Source: Candidatus Woesearchaeota archaeon
GTDB lineage: Archaea > Nanobdellota > Nanobdellia > Woesearchaeales > 21-14-0-10-32-9
Length of the DNA stretch: 64,000 nt
Assembly (NCBI GenBank): GCA_020854775.1
Contig: JAHKLZ010000002.1
Span: forward strand, 21,868-85,867
Direction: 5' to 3'
A program made the translations under genes and the position numbers. Under the pieces are notes generated by a model that was not told the DNA's origin, ran no database searches, and worked only from the letters and a program-made list of their open reading frames with translations. Shown in pieces: positions 22,101 through 31,100 of the stretch; position 1 is the first letter of the stretch, and the number at the start of each line of letters is the position of its first letter.

Positions 22101-25100
22101 TTCAAAATCTATCCATGATTGTGTTATGTTTGCTTGTGGAATTTCTGGTTCGAAGATTGTTAAGTTGTAAGGTGCTTGTCTGTCTATGTCAAAATAATAA
22201 GTTGTTGAGTTTCCTATTAATCCTCCGTCGTCTTCGCACATAACACTCCAATTATATCTTATTTCTTCTAATCCTGATACTGAGAAAGTGTTTTCCACGT
22301 TCTTAGTTGGGTCGTTATCTGTTTGGTTTAATTCTTCGTTTATGTACAAATAACAAACATCTAAGTCTCCAAATGTTTGAGGAGTGTATCTGAAAATTAC
22401 TGGTTCATCATTTATCCAAGAATTATTTCCAGGATAATTAAGAGTTATTTCTGGTTCTGTTGTTACGCCTACTGTGACTTGTTCAGAGGATGTTATTGCT
22501 GTGGAATATTTAGATGCAGCTCTGCATCTTATGTTGGTTGTTCCAGGGTTGCTTCCTTCAAGATTAAAAGTTACGGTGGTTGTTGAATTAAAAAGGTCTC
22601 CTTCATCTTCAGGGTTATTCTGGGTGCTTCCTAGAATTATTATTCCGCTACTTCCTATGTTGTTCCATGTTCCACTTTCATTACTTTGTGCATAAACGTT
22701 TAGGTCTAGGCATGTTCCCATGTAGCAGTCTACTTCGCATGTTAAATTAAAAGGATCTCCTTGTCCAACAGAAATAGATGTATTTGGTTGTATTAGTTCA
22801 GTGCTTAGTATTCCTATTTGTACGAAGTCTTGTGCATTAACAAAGCTTGATGTGTGATCTACTGCGTGAATAAATGTTCTTGCCGCGTTTGGATGAGTAT
22901 TACCCATCCATATTTCGTAATATAATTTATCCGTGCTAAGAAGTCTAATATCTGTTGAAGGAGTGCATGTGCCAGTAGATGCGGCGCCACCACTTACGCC
23001 TGAGCCTGCTGTGTTTGAGCAAATCAAGGTGTTTGTTCCTGTTTCTGTTTGTCTGTATAAGTACCATCTGGCATTAAGATTGTTTCCTGCGTCTGTGTAG
23101 TATGTGCTGAATGAAACTGTTGAGCCACTTGGTATTTCTGCTCCGTTTATTCCTAGGAAGGGACTTGTTGCTTCTACTATTTTTACTACTTGTCCTGAAC
23201 CTACGCTTCCTGATACTGTGTTTTGTGTTCCATCAGTTTGTTGTGCTAGGCCTAATTCGCAAAGTAATGTACCGCAGTCTGTTGTGCTTGTTTCGTACCA
23301 TAATCCTTCATTTATTACTGGTGTGATATCTATTGTTATTGTTCTTGTTGCACTCGTGTTTTGGTTTCCTGCTCCGTCATAACATTGCATGCTCCATTCG
23401 TATACTCCGTTTTCTAGGAAGTGGTTTATTGTTTGTGTTGTGTCTCTTGCTACGTCGTAGTACGTGCTTTGTGTTGTTCCGTTTATTATTAATGAGCAAT
23501 TACTTATTGTTGAGTTATCTGTGACGTTATAATTAAAAGATATGACGCTTGTATCTGTTATCGTTGCAGAATTAGCAGGGCTTATTAGTGTAATCATTGG
23601 GGGTGTTCTGTCTATGTGTATTGTTCTGTTTAGTACGGCTGTTGTGGTATCGTCGTTTTCGTCTATGCACATCATGTTCCAAGTATAGCTTCCTTCGTTT
23701 GTGAAAGTTGTGCTTAAGAAGTTGCTTGTGCCATTGTTCACATTCGTGGTGGTGTTCTTCGCGCTCCATCCTCCTTCGTTTGTGTATAGTGAGCAGTTCT
23801 CGATTGTGGTTTCTGCGCTTGTTGGTATGTATTCGAATTCTTGGTTTGGGTCTGCTCTTGTGTAGTAATTGTTTTCTGGGTTTTCTAATATTACTGCGAA
23901 GTCTCCTGGTTCTGTGTAGTTCAGGTTCGCGTTTGCCCAGTTCAGGCTTATTCCTACTGTGCTTTCTCTTTGTGAGTTTCCTGGCGTGGTGAATGTTAGT
24001 GATGCGTCTAAATGTATGTAGTAAGTGCAGTAGTTTGGCCAGTTATCGCAGTTGTCTTGGTTGAATGATTGGCTTCCTGTTTCATCTATATTGTTATTTG
24101 TCCACGTAACCGTTGTGGATGATGTTGCGCTTGATGAACCTACTTGTATTTCGTTTCCGTTTCCAAGATTATCGTCGTGGTCTAAGAACGCGTTTTGTGA
24201 TCCCGCAGTTATTGTTCCTGCAGATGTCATTGTTATGTCTACGTTGTATTGTATTTCTTCCATGAAGAAAGAGGTTGCTCCTGTTGGTACTTGTACTGTG
24301 TATTCGCATGTTACGTCGCAACTTATTTGTGCGTTGTTACTTGTTTGTGTGTATGAGCAACTGCAATCTAGTGTATCGTTTAGTTCGCTGTATAGTGGGT
24401 CTTCTGGTGTTAGTGTGAATGTGTATATTTCTCCTAGTTCTAGGTTTCTCTTTTTTTGCCAGTTCCCCCAACAAGTCTGGGTTTCGAAGTCGTATTCTTT
24501 GCATTCGTATAGTGCTGTTCCTTGCGCGATTGCTGTTATTGTTGCTTCTTCGAAGTTCATAGTTGTTGGGTCTATCGCGTAGCTTCTTATTGTGGGTCTT
24601 CCGTTTATGTTTATTTCTTTGTTTATGTCTTCTAGTCCTAGTCTTGGGGGTGTTTCGTCTTTTAATCCTTTTATTTCTATTTTTTCTATTGCTTTTATTG
24701 GGTTTTCCATTAAAAGTCTTGGTCCTCTAGAATTAAAGATGTGTTGTAGTGACGCAGGTCTTTTTATTCCCGCGTAATTTTCTAGGATGATTCCTCCTGG
24801 ATTTATGTGGGTTGGTTGTTGTATTTGTTGTGTTGTTATTTGTTCTTGTTCTAGTATTTCTGATTTTGTTGTTTCTTCTATTGTTGTTTCTTCTTTGTTG
24901 GTTGTTATTATTGTTTCACTTATTATTTCTCTTGTTTTTTTATTTATTAGTTGTATTTTGTATGTGTCTGGTTCTGGTAAATTAAATTTTATTGGGAATT
25001 TTGGTATCCCTATGTAATCGTATTTTTTGGTGCTTGTTATTATTGTTAATGTTAATAATTCAGTTATGTTTTCATTTATTAGTTCAGGTTTCGTGTTTAT

Positions 25101-25259
25101 TATTATTGTATCTTTTACTTCGTAGTATTCTTTATCAGTTATTATTTTTAGATTTGAGAATTCATTTTCTGCAGTACTTATTAGTTGTATGTTTAATAAG
25201 AATATAATGGTAACTAGTATTATTGTACTAAGTACTTCTAACCACCTTATTTTTCTCAT
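16125..25259 (-). CDS. Giant secreted protein with about 20 Ig-like modules and two CARDB domains
   Basis: A protein of 3044 residues. The start has an AAGGGA ribosome site and a signal peptide (WLEVLSTIILVTIIFLLNI). The N-terminal stalk region includes the FEEAT...GTALYECKEYDFETQ module shared with the left-edge gene. About 20 Ig-like modules follow; most have two Cys (as in NCSLYTN and W.V.C.D), consistent with one disulfide each outside the cell. Two CARDB-like domains interrupt them (INITANVSNLGG; ITINATIRNIGG). The last 210 residues (FWHYALGTTNDTLRVTDASA ... YTELK) are related to the stand-alone secreted proteins at 39.8-43.0 kb but lack their two cysteines. No membrane anchor is seen. 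A long extended adhesin or filament-like stalk fits the repeats; the binding target is unknown. Confidence 0.88.
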   Translation of the reverse strand: MRKIRWLEVLSTIILVTIIFLLNIQLISTAENEFSNLKIITDKEYYEVKDTIIINTKPELINENITELLTLTIITSTKKYDYIGIPKFPIKFNLPEPDTYKIQLINKKTREIISETIITTNKEETTIEETTKSEILEQEQITTQQIQQPTHINPGGIILENYAGIKRPASLQHIFNSRGPRLLMENPIKAIEKIEIKGLKDETPPRLGLEDINKEININGRPTIRSYAIDPTTMNFEEATITAIAQGTALYECKEYDFETQTCWGNWQKKRNLELGEIYTFTLTPEDPLYSELNDTLDCSCSYTQTSNNAQISCDVTCEYTVQVPTGATSFFMEEIQYNVDITMTSAGTITAGSQNAFLDHDDNLGNGNEIQVGSSSATSSTTVTWTNNNIDETGSQSFNQDNCDNWPNYCTYYIHLDASLTFTTPGNSQRESTVGISLNWANANLNYTEPGDFAVILENPENNYYTRADPNQEFEYIPTSAETTIENCSLYTNEGGWSAKNTTTNVNNGTSNFLSTTFTNEGSYTWNMMCIDENDDTTTAVLNRTIHIDRTPPMITLISPANSATITDTSVISFNYNVTDNSTISNCSLIINGTTQSTYYDVARDTTQTINHFLENGVYEWSMQCYDGAGNQNTSATRTITIDITPVINEGLWYETSTTDCGTLLCELGLAQQTDGTQNTVSGSVGSGQVVKIVEATSPFLGINGAEIPSGSTVSFSTYYTDAGNNLNARWYLYRQTETGTNTLICSNTAGSGVSGGAASTGTCTPSTDIRLLSTDKLYYEIWMGNTHPNAARTFIHAVDHTSSFVNAQDFVQIGILSTELIQPNTSISVGQGDPFNLTCEVDCYMGTCLDLNVYAQSNESGTWNNIGSSGIIILGSTQNNPEDEGDLFNSTTTVTFNLEGSNPGTTNIRCRAASKYSTAITSSEQVTVGVTTEPEITLNYPGNNSWINDEPVIFRYTPQTFGDLDVCYLYINEELNQTDNDPTKNVENTFSVSGLEEIRYNWSVMCEDDGGLIGNSTTYYFDIDRQAPYNLTIFEPEIPQANITQSWIDFEWIVQDLKSENMTCEIYIDGALEDIVLAQNNTLTTTTIEGFAIGDYTWRMECSDEAGNTNITSTYNITITDVPPTITLISPANNGGVNTTTATLEYIPYDGFGISECSLYVNGLFNQTNTSITANIINTFQIGIEEAEYNWSVQCLDSNSNPGSSATWIFFGDFTPPTITLHNPLNDAYFTQSSILFSYTANDNWAPLMCTINFNEEPSITTSTTSGTMVSETGTGYPDGYHDWNVMCTDIGGNINTSETRNLTINQSPIITLNTPINATHLNDTIINLTYTPADNDGFEYCDLYLNEAYNQRNTTNITSGTQTLFELLGLSEGYYDWSVTCVDAGIFSNTNTSTNRTFIVDRTPPSITPLDPSESQTVNTSTHNFTWITQDYYSEEMVCDVYINEEINQTNILTENNTETGIEISGLLTGLYNWSITCTDKAGNTNSSETINFEVLLPPKITLINPANNTGSTNRDTTFTYIPSEGSGTFTTCSLILNGATEATNTSITANDENSFLVTNMPDGAYEWNVQCTDTNSLTGQADEPWIYYVDNEPPYEVTLINPLNNTIETGNNVSFTFLAKDAVSPEMYCDVFLTEYEPIIDTYPIANFILVENNTEHTINYLLNDGNYSWNVLCVDKADLFNESAEYFFEVIAPPNVTLISPENYTWFNTNNVTLTYFPEDDFQITGCELILNGETNQTNNIIFNKQNNTFDLNNLPEGEYNWTVACTDNDANTYAPNESSFYIDLTSPSITLHNPIIDELLNTSTITFNWTVTDTLSPIMICDLYIDEEINRTNIVVNNSEPHQEIISGFTDGWFNWSAQCRDLATNSNTSETRNFEVQEPPIVILGNPINNHRTNITTINLFFTAFDNSGTINNCTLLINDEPNQTKTSVTNGIENSFELTNLGNGTYNWDVMCADPSGNEGKNETGKTFHVDLAPPIITLISPEVDQTFNQNDITFYWNATDFNETTPLVCELNVSDPLGERFADNITGMSGETFNYTFFGLEDGEHFWNVTCKDDLNNVNTSETWRFVINQPDLYLNDTRISFNNTNPDLNEVINITANVSNLGGVDAINTLVEFWQGNPDEEGILIGSQTKNVTYEGHELYWVEWSIPEGYHTIYVIADPNNTIDELNETNNNATINISVLRNIIHKPLNGSVFNYSEVLFNFTLQDYTQGLINYTVYVDEALIGESGQIQDNESQEINIALSEGTRTITISAEDSIGRIKNTTVTIIVDETPPVPIILTSNNTWFNTTNPEINITATDGVTTNISYTLYVNETETETGHIINGTIQTIQLTGLEEGTYSLILEAEDESGNKANSTTTIIYLDVTPPSITLDAPENEENFTTRNVLLNYTIYDNMAQTSICYVNVSGTTHGPFNNNVGEQQSFLAEDLDEGEHYWNVMCTDQAGNTNTSETKNFNVFIPPEITLITPINNYWSNLSTNTFTYHVSDDTGIEQCSIYLNNVSNQTSFSVNNNNNNTFIVENMNGIYEWRIECLDNTTMNTQGISENRTLNVDLEAPKINMITENNNWFNTGPGIQFNLTDNLATTINYTIYVNGTINVEGTTSNNTLTTRNLEGLSNGIYEVRIESTDLAGNTNTSETIIIFYDTIAPSVTLNYPVNDTNTTSTSVNLSFTPSDNMAQYLMCFVTLNDDAIAENLNVTNGEEEIVELTSLMGGYYYWNVTCTDQATNTNTSETWMFFIPIPDLSVNASEIYFSNENPRENEEITINATIRNIGGSPAGEFIVQFWANEVNTTGNQIGENITILSLDENESINVSVNFTVPVGSTDIIVYVNPDKRITEDNYTNNIASRTISVEFWHYALGTTNDTLRVTDASAGLLFEWNVENSTGSNIYVTDYDSDISWLTLQALGRDTSNQERLQDFELLDTALGSTNYADSINRTYTENNAVIETESINIFGTTINNIPIINSTNNTNFKTGILWDYQTGTEYDGTQNILFITRINKGAQGYNSTNDFEIRIPATLREYSGPTDRVVFYTELK

Positions 25260-25308
25260 TTTTTCCCTTGTTTTTTTAAGTTTGATTTCTTTTTTTAGTG
25301 AATTTTTT

Positions 25309-26781
25309 TTATTTGAATATACTTTGTACTATTTTTTGAGGTAATTTGTTTTTAATGAGAACTTCTTTTATTTCTTCGTCTGTTTTTCCTCTTTTTCTTG
25401 CTTCTCCAACTATTAGTAATATTTGTTTTTCTAGTTCTCTTTCTATTTCAGGATCCGTTGTGAATTCGCTTATTACGTCTTTCAAGTTTTCTTTTATTTC
25501 TTCTTTCGTTTTCTGTTCGTTTTCTGTTTCTTTTGGTTTTTCTTGTTCTTCTGATTTTTCTTTCTCTATGTTTTGTTCTGTTTCTTTTTTTGGTTGTTCT
25601 TTTGTTTCTTTTTGTTCTTCTTTATTTTCTTGTTCGTTTTCTGTTTCTTTTGGTTTTTCTTGTTTTTCTGATTTTTCTTTCTCTATGTTTTGTTCTGTTT
25701 CTTTTTTTGGTTGTTCTTTTGTTTCTTTTTGTTCTTCTTTATTTTCTTGTTCGTTTTCTGTTTCTTTTGGTTTTTCTTGTTCTTCTGATTTTTCTTCTTT
25801 ATTTTCTTGTTTTTCTTGTTCTTTAGGTTCTGTTGATTCTGGTTCTGTTTGTTTTTCTTTTTTGTCTTCAGGTTTATAATCTGTTTTTTCAACTTCTAAA
25901 TTAAGTTGTTTTATAGCAGAATCAAGTTTACTTTTTATCTCAGTTTTCAAAGTATTCATGTGTTTCTTAACATCTTCATGAGTACTCTTAGATCTTTCAT
26001 CCATTAAGTTTATTACGCTGTTTGTGTGTTTCTCAAAGTCGTTAAACTTAGTTATGAATTTTAATAATTCTTTCTTATCAGTTTTATCTTCTAATTTTAT
26101 TTTTATTTTATCAAAATCAGATTGCATCTTATCGAAGCTTCTTTTCAAATCTTTTACGGAATCGTTAAACTTGTCAAATTCCACGAATTTTTTTTCTACT
26201 TCTATGTATATTGTTTCTACTTTGTTACTGTGTCTTTCTATTATTCCTTCTATTTTTTTTATATCTATGAGTTCTGCTTTGATTTCTTCGTTTAATTTAT
26301 TGACTTGTTCTATTCCTTTGTAAAAATCAATTTTTTTCCTCATTTCTTTTACTTCTTTCATCATGTCTCTCATTAATGATTCGCTACTTTCCACTCCTGC
26401 TTTTACGCTTTCTATTTTAGAATCTTGTTTTCTAACTTCTAACATTAATTGATCTGGTTTAACGCTTTCTACTAAGTCTATTGCTTTAGTGGCTGAGGCT
26501 TCTATGTTACCTACGGACTTGTTCGTGTCCATCATCATTCCTCTTATTTCACCTATTTCTTCGTTCATCCTTGAGAATCTTTCATTAACGGCTTGTCTTT
26601 GCTCGTTTAATCCTTCTAATTGAGCTTTTATTTTTGTTACTTCTATTCCTAGTTTAGAATCTCCTAAATCATCATTTTTTTTATTCTTAGCTGCTTCTTT
26701 TTCTTCTAATTCTGCTTGTTGCGCTTCTATGTTTTTCTTAATCATTTCTTCGTCGCTTAGCTTTTTCTTAAACAATCCCAT
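25309..26781 (-). CDS. Cytoplasmic coiled-coil protein with charged repeat linker
   Basis: 490 residues with no signal peptide or membrane helix. Residues about 45-300 are continuous coiled coil (LEGLNEQRQAVNERFSRM, AIDLVESVKPDQL, KIEGIIERHSNKVE). Parts recall archaellum accessory FlaC/FlaD-type coiled coils, but no archaellum genes are nearby, so I do not name it so. A Glu/Lys/Gln-rich linker (about 310-435) contains 39-residue direct repeats. The last 45 residues form a helical module (ARKRGKTDEEIKEVLIKN) also present inside the next upstream protein (AKKLGKTNEEIKKILIGQ). The start follows a GAGGAAT site that overlaps the end of that gene, so the two are probably co-translated. Likely a cytoplasmic structural partner of the adjacent membrane ATPase; inferred from context. 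Confidence 0.8.
   Translation of the reverse strand: MGLFKKKLSDEEMIKKNIEAQQAELEEKEAAKNKKNDDLGDSKLGIEVTKIKAQLEGLNEQRQAVNERFSRMNEEIGEIRGMMMDTNKSVGNIEASATKAIDLVESVKPDQLMLEVRKQDSKIESVKAGVESSESLMRDMMKEVKEMRKKIDFYKGIEQVNKLNEEIKAELIDIKKIEGIIERHSNKVETIYIEVEKKFVEFDKFNDSVKDLKRSFDKMQSDFDKIKIKLEDKTDKKELLKFITKFNDFEKHTNSVINLMDERSKSTHEDVKKHMNTLKTEIKSKLDSAIKQLNLEVEKTDYKPEDKKEKQTEPESTEPKEQEKQENKEEKSEEQEKPKETENEQENKEEQKETKEQPKKETEQNIEKEKSEKQEKPKETENEQENKEEQKETKEQPKKETEQNIEKEKSEEQEKPKETENEQKTKEEIKENLKDVISEFTTDPEIERELEKQILLIVGEARKRGKTDEEIKEVLIKNKLPQKIVQSIFK
25514..25800 (-). repeat. 117-bp tandem repeat, about 2.4 copies
   Basis: Successive copies begin 117 bases apart (the same CGTTTTCTG tract starts at 25518, 25635 and 25752) and encode a 39-residue Glu/Lys/Gln-rich unit. 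The copies are almost identical at the DNA level, so copy number has probably changed recently by slippage or recombination. It stays in frame within the linker of the coiled-coil protein. Confidence 0.9.
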
Positions 26782-26787
26782 ATTTCT

Positions 26788-28194
26788 TCATTCCTCTTTT
26801 TTTTCTTCGTATAAGCCCGCGGCTTGCAAAACTTCTTTTTTCACATTAAGCTCTTCTCTTTCTACTGATTCTTTTATTTCTTTTTTGACTCCTTCTAATA
26901 ATTTCATAACTTGTCTTCTGTCTTGTTCTTTATTGCTTACTTCTAAGAATGACAATTTTGGCTTTATCAATCTAAGATTCATGTAAGGCATAAACATGTC
27001 TTTTCCTTGTTTTCTGTAATCTGATATTTCTGAGTATAATTCTTCATATATGTCTTTAAGATCTGAAACTGTTTCTTTTTGTTTTTCATAATTCAAGTAA
27101 GAGTTACTTTTCATATTACGAGTTTTTTCCAGCAAATTTTCTGCTCTTTCCGCTCTCAAATCTCTTTCTTTTTCTTCAGCTAATTTTTGTTCTTCTGTTT
27201 TTTCTTGTCTTTCATATTTTTCTGGTTCTTCTGTCTCTGTTGTTTTTTCTGTTTCTTTTTGTTCATCATTATTTTCTTTGTCTTCCTGTTCTGGTTCTTC
27301 TTCTTTGTTTTGTTCTGTTTCTTGTTTTTGTTCAGATTCCGTGTTTGGTTGTTCGTTTTGTTCTTCTAGCTCTGCTGGCTCTACTGCTTCTTTTTGTCCT
27401 GTTTCTTTTTCATCTTTTTTTGTTTCTTCTTTTGTTTCTTCTTTATTTTCTTGTTCTTCTGTTTTTGATTCTTCTTCGTTTTGAGAAGAAAATATTTTAT
27501 TTAATATCTCGGAACTTATTCCTTGGCCTATGAGTATTTTTTTAATTTCTTCATTTGTTTTTCCTAACTTTTTCGCTTCTTTTATTATTGATAATAAATT
27601 TTCCGTAACGCTAATTGTTTGTTTTTTTTCATTTTCTTTAGTTTGTTCCTCTTCTTCTTCCTCTTCTGATTTTTTATTCTTTATTTTCTTAGCTTCCTTT
27701 TCTAATTCTTTCATCCAATTATCGGAAGGGGTTCTTCGTATCTTGTTTAATATTTTTTTAAAAATGGTTTTTTTATCTTTATTATCTTCTTCTTTGTTTT
27801 TCTTAATTTTAGGTTTTATTATTTTTTTTAGTATGGCTTTGGCTTTTTCTTTTCTTGTTATTTTTTTGTTAATTTCTAATTCGTGTTTTATTCTTTCTAA
27901 ATCTATTTTTTTGTGTTTTTCTTTGTGTTCACGAGTTTGCTCTTCTAATATTATTCTAAGTAGTTCATCAGGTTTTTTCACGTTCTTCATTTTTTCATAT
28001 AATTCTTGTTTATGAAACACGTTCTTTATCCAATTAGCATAATCGTTTTTTTCATTAGTTACATGATGATAAAAGTTTTCAAGATTCTCGTAATTAGTGT
28101 TTTTTTCTAGTTCTTTTTCTAATTCTTTGATGCTTCTAAGTTTTTCTCCGTTCCTAAGATAAAAATAATTATCAGGTTTTATTGTTTGCATCAT
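26788..28194 (-). CDS. Charged cytoplasmic protein sharing modules with both neighbours
   Basis: 468 residues, highly charged, with no export signal. Residues about 38-80 contain YHHVTNEKNDYANWIKNVF, a small helical module (DUF5752-like in my reading) that reappears near the C-terminus of the adjacent ATPase as YHVNENKNDFADWIRDAV. A middle module, ITRKEKAKAILKKIIKPKI, is basic. Near 200-235, AKKLGKTNEEIKKILIGQ matches the C-terminal module of the downstream coiled-coil protein. A Glu-rich low-complexity stretch and a C-terminal coiled coil follow (ERAENLLEKTRNMKS...). The start overlaps the stop of the ATPase gene by four bases. A protein that shares one module with each neighbour looks like an adaptor between them; that role is inference. 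Confidence 0.78.
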   Translation of the reverse strand: MMQTIKPDNYFYLRNGEKLRSIKELEKELEKNTNYENLENFYHHVTNEKNDYANWIKNVFHKQELYEKMKNVKKPDELLRIILEEQTREHKEKHKKIDLERIKHELEINKKITRKEKAKAILKKIIKPKIKKNKEEDNKDKKTIFKKILNKIRRTPSDNWMKELEKEAKKIKNKKSEEEEEEEQTKENEKKQTISVTENLLSIIKEAKKLGKTNEEIKKILIGQGISSEILNKIFSSQNEEESKTEEQENKEETKEETKKDEKETGQKEAVEPAELEEQNEQPNTESEQKQETEQNKEEEPEQEDKENNDEQKETEKTTETEEPEKYERQEKTEEQKLAEEKERDLRAERAENLLEKTRNMKSNSYLNYEKQKETVSDLKDIYEELYSEISDYRKQGKDMFMPYMNLRLIKPKLSFLEVSNKEQDRRQVMKLLEGVKKEIKESVEREELNVKKEVLQAAGLYEEKKEE

Positions 28195-31100
28195 TTTTCA
28201 CCATCTTCTTTTTTATCCTCTGATTCTTTTTCATCTTCTTTTGTTTCTTCTGATTTTTCTTCTTTATTTTCTTGTTCTTCTTGTTTCTTTGGTTCTTCAG
28301 CAGGTTCTTTAGCGAAGTTTTTTACTGCGTCTTTTTGTTCTTCTTGTTTCTTTTTTTCAGGACTTTTTTCTAACGCAGGCAATTTTTCTCCTTTTGCTCT
28401 TTTATCAAGCAAGCTTATTATTTCTTTTCTGTCCTTAGTGTTATCCAGATGTTCTGCTAATTCAGCATCTCCTACTGCGTCTCTTATCCAATCAGCGAAA
28501 TCATTTTTATTTTCATTCACGTGGTACTCATAATCTGAGTCTTTCATCGCTTCTATTTCTGAGTATAAACTCGTTGGGGTAACAACTAACATGTCGTTGT
28601 GCAATTTCAATATCTTGTCAGGAGGAACATCTTTTTTGAATTTGTCTTGAGGAGTTTCTTTTTTGTCATCTTTTGTTTCTTCTTTCTTATTTTCTGCTTC
28701 GAATTTTTCTCTTTCTCCTTGTGCTTTCTTTAGTTCTTTATCTAGTTCTTCTTGAGACACCATTTTTATTTCCATTTTCTTAGGTGTTTTTCCTATTTTA
28801 GTCCAAACTTTTTTTAGTCTTGGTTCTAATCCTTCAATGTATATCTTTACCATGTTGAAGTTTCCAGCTTTTACTTTGTCTAATGCTAATTTTAGTTCTA
28901 ATCTTAAATCGAACACGTCTTGTTTTTCTTCTTTTTCTAATTGGTCTAATTCGTAAGTCATTTGATCTATTTTCATGTTGTATTCGTTGTATTGTGCTAT
29001 TTCTTCATCGCTTAATCTTGCTACTGAGTGCATTATTGGTCTGAACGTTATGAAATAAGGTCTTCCTCTGTTATATGCTGAGTTTTGCACCATTCCTGTT
29101 CCTATGCTTGCTTTTACTAAGCTTTGCAGAACATCTTCTCCGTACTTTGTTTTAATCCTGTCTAAGTCTCCTTCGTCTCTTGTTCTCATTTGTACTTCTG
29201 TGTTGATGTTTGCTTTGATTTGTCCTACGAAGTCTGCTAATACTTGCGAGATTAGCATTACGCCTATTCCCCACTTCCTGAACTCACGGCATGCTCTTTC
29301 TATTTGTAAGAATCCTTCTCCACTTCCTCCGAACTTAGGTAGTAAACGGTGTACTTCGTCGTATACTAAGCAAAGTCTTAGTGGTTCTGATTCGTCGAAG
29401 TTCGCGTGGAATACTTCTCTTACGGTGTTCGCGACGAAGATATCTATTTCTTTTGGGTCTAATTTATGTACTGCGAATACTTGTATTTCTCCTGGTTTCA
29501 TGAATTTTCTTATATCTATTAATTCGCGCGCGTTATTGATTTGTCTTATGTTTCCTGTGAATGGTTTAGCGTCTTTTTCTGTCATTCCGAAGCTAGGATA
29601 TAAGCCTAGTAGTCCTTTGTTTGTTAGTTTTCTTAGCATCCCTGTCCATTGCGCGGTTGGATCGAAGACTATTACTGCCACGTCTTTTAGTAGCATTTCT
29701 TCTATTATTACTTGTGCTGAGAAACTTTTACCTCCTCCTGTTGATCCTGCTACGATTGTGTGTGTTTTAAAATTTTCAAGGTTCATGTATGCTTTGTTTG
29801 ATGTCTCTGCGATTTTTCCTGCGAATATACTTCTTGGTCCGTCTTTTGGTATCTCTGAATATTCAACTTTTAAGTGATATTTCTTTTTTCCTTCTATTCT
29901 TTTTTTGATTATTATTATTGCTATTATTAGTCCTATTAAGAATAATAAGAATAGTACTGCGTGCCATACTCTTATTCCCCAAAATAATATGTATTGATGT
30001 ATTGGTAGACTTACGTGGAATACGTGGCTAGTGCTAGAACTTAGATCTAAGTAGTTAGCGGTTACTCTTATTACGTATTCTCCTTCTCTTATGTTATCAG
30101 GTAATTGTACGTTTCTTATTAATGACAGACTTGTTTTTAGGAACACGTTAGATGTGTGTGTCCATATTGTTTCTGTTCCGTCTAGGTTTTGTATTGTGAA
30201 TATTAGACTAACAGGGTATTCTCTGTCGCTTAGCAAGTTTGTTAGGTCTGTTCTGAATGTGAATTTTGAGCCTGAGTATATTTTTCTGTCACTCATACTT
30301 ATTCCTAGTAGTAGTGCTTGTATTGGTATTTTGTCTCTGTCTAATATTTCTACTATTATTGGTATTTCTACATCTATTCCGCCGGTTATGTTTAATGTTC
30401 CGTTGTATATTCCTGGTGTTTCATTTCCAAAAAATGTTAGGGTTGCTCTTCCATCTCCTCTTGGGGGTATTAGTACACTGGTTCTATCTATACTTATTAC
30501 TTTTTTTGCGTCTCCTACTACTTCAAAATTTAGTTGCATGTTATTTTGTCTGAAGCTTTGTATGAAGACTGTTTCTTGTGCGAATTCTCCTTCTCTTATT
30601 CTCTTCGTGATTCTATTGAAGGGTATCCAGTAATCTTGTCCTTCTATTTCTACGGGTCTTTCTATTTGGAAGGGTACTTCTCCGGGTCCTTGGTCTGGTC
30701 CTTGGTCTGGTCCGAAGTCAGGTCCTATGTCTGGGTGCATATCTATGTATTCTACTGGTGGTAAGTCTATTTCTAGTATTATGTTGTGTTCTGTTACATT
30801 GTTTTCGAATACTGTTACGTTATTGAAATATACTTTGTATCCTGTTCTTATTGCGAAGATATTTCTTGTTCCTGCGTCTGTTGATATTCTGTAGTAACCT
30901 GTCGCGTCTGAGACGTTAGAATAGCGTCCTATTGTTACTATTGTGTTTTCCATAGGATTTCCTCCTATGTCTGTGACTATTCCTTCTACTATTCCGAATG
31001 CGCCTGGTTCATCTTCGCCTGCAGGACACTCTATGTATGGATCTAAGAATATGTAATATTTTGTTGTTGCATTGTTGGGAATGGGGAGCATCATTTGATA

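Noticed and set aside
25346..25879. Plus-strand frame of Ser/Phe/Cys repeats
   Set aside because: It is the antisense shadow of the Glu/Lys repeat linker; the repetitive DNA keeps several frames open.
25309..26781. Assignment of the 490-residue protein as archaellum FlaC/FlaD
   Set aside because: The coiled coil is suggestive, but no archaellin or FlaF-J gene is present and coiled coils give misleading matches.
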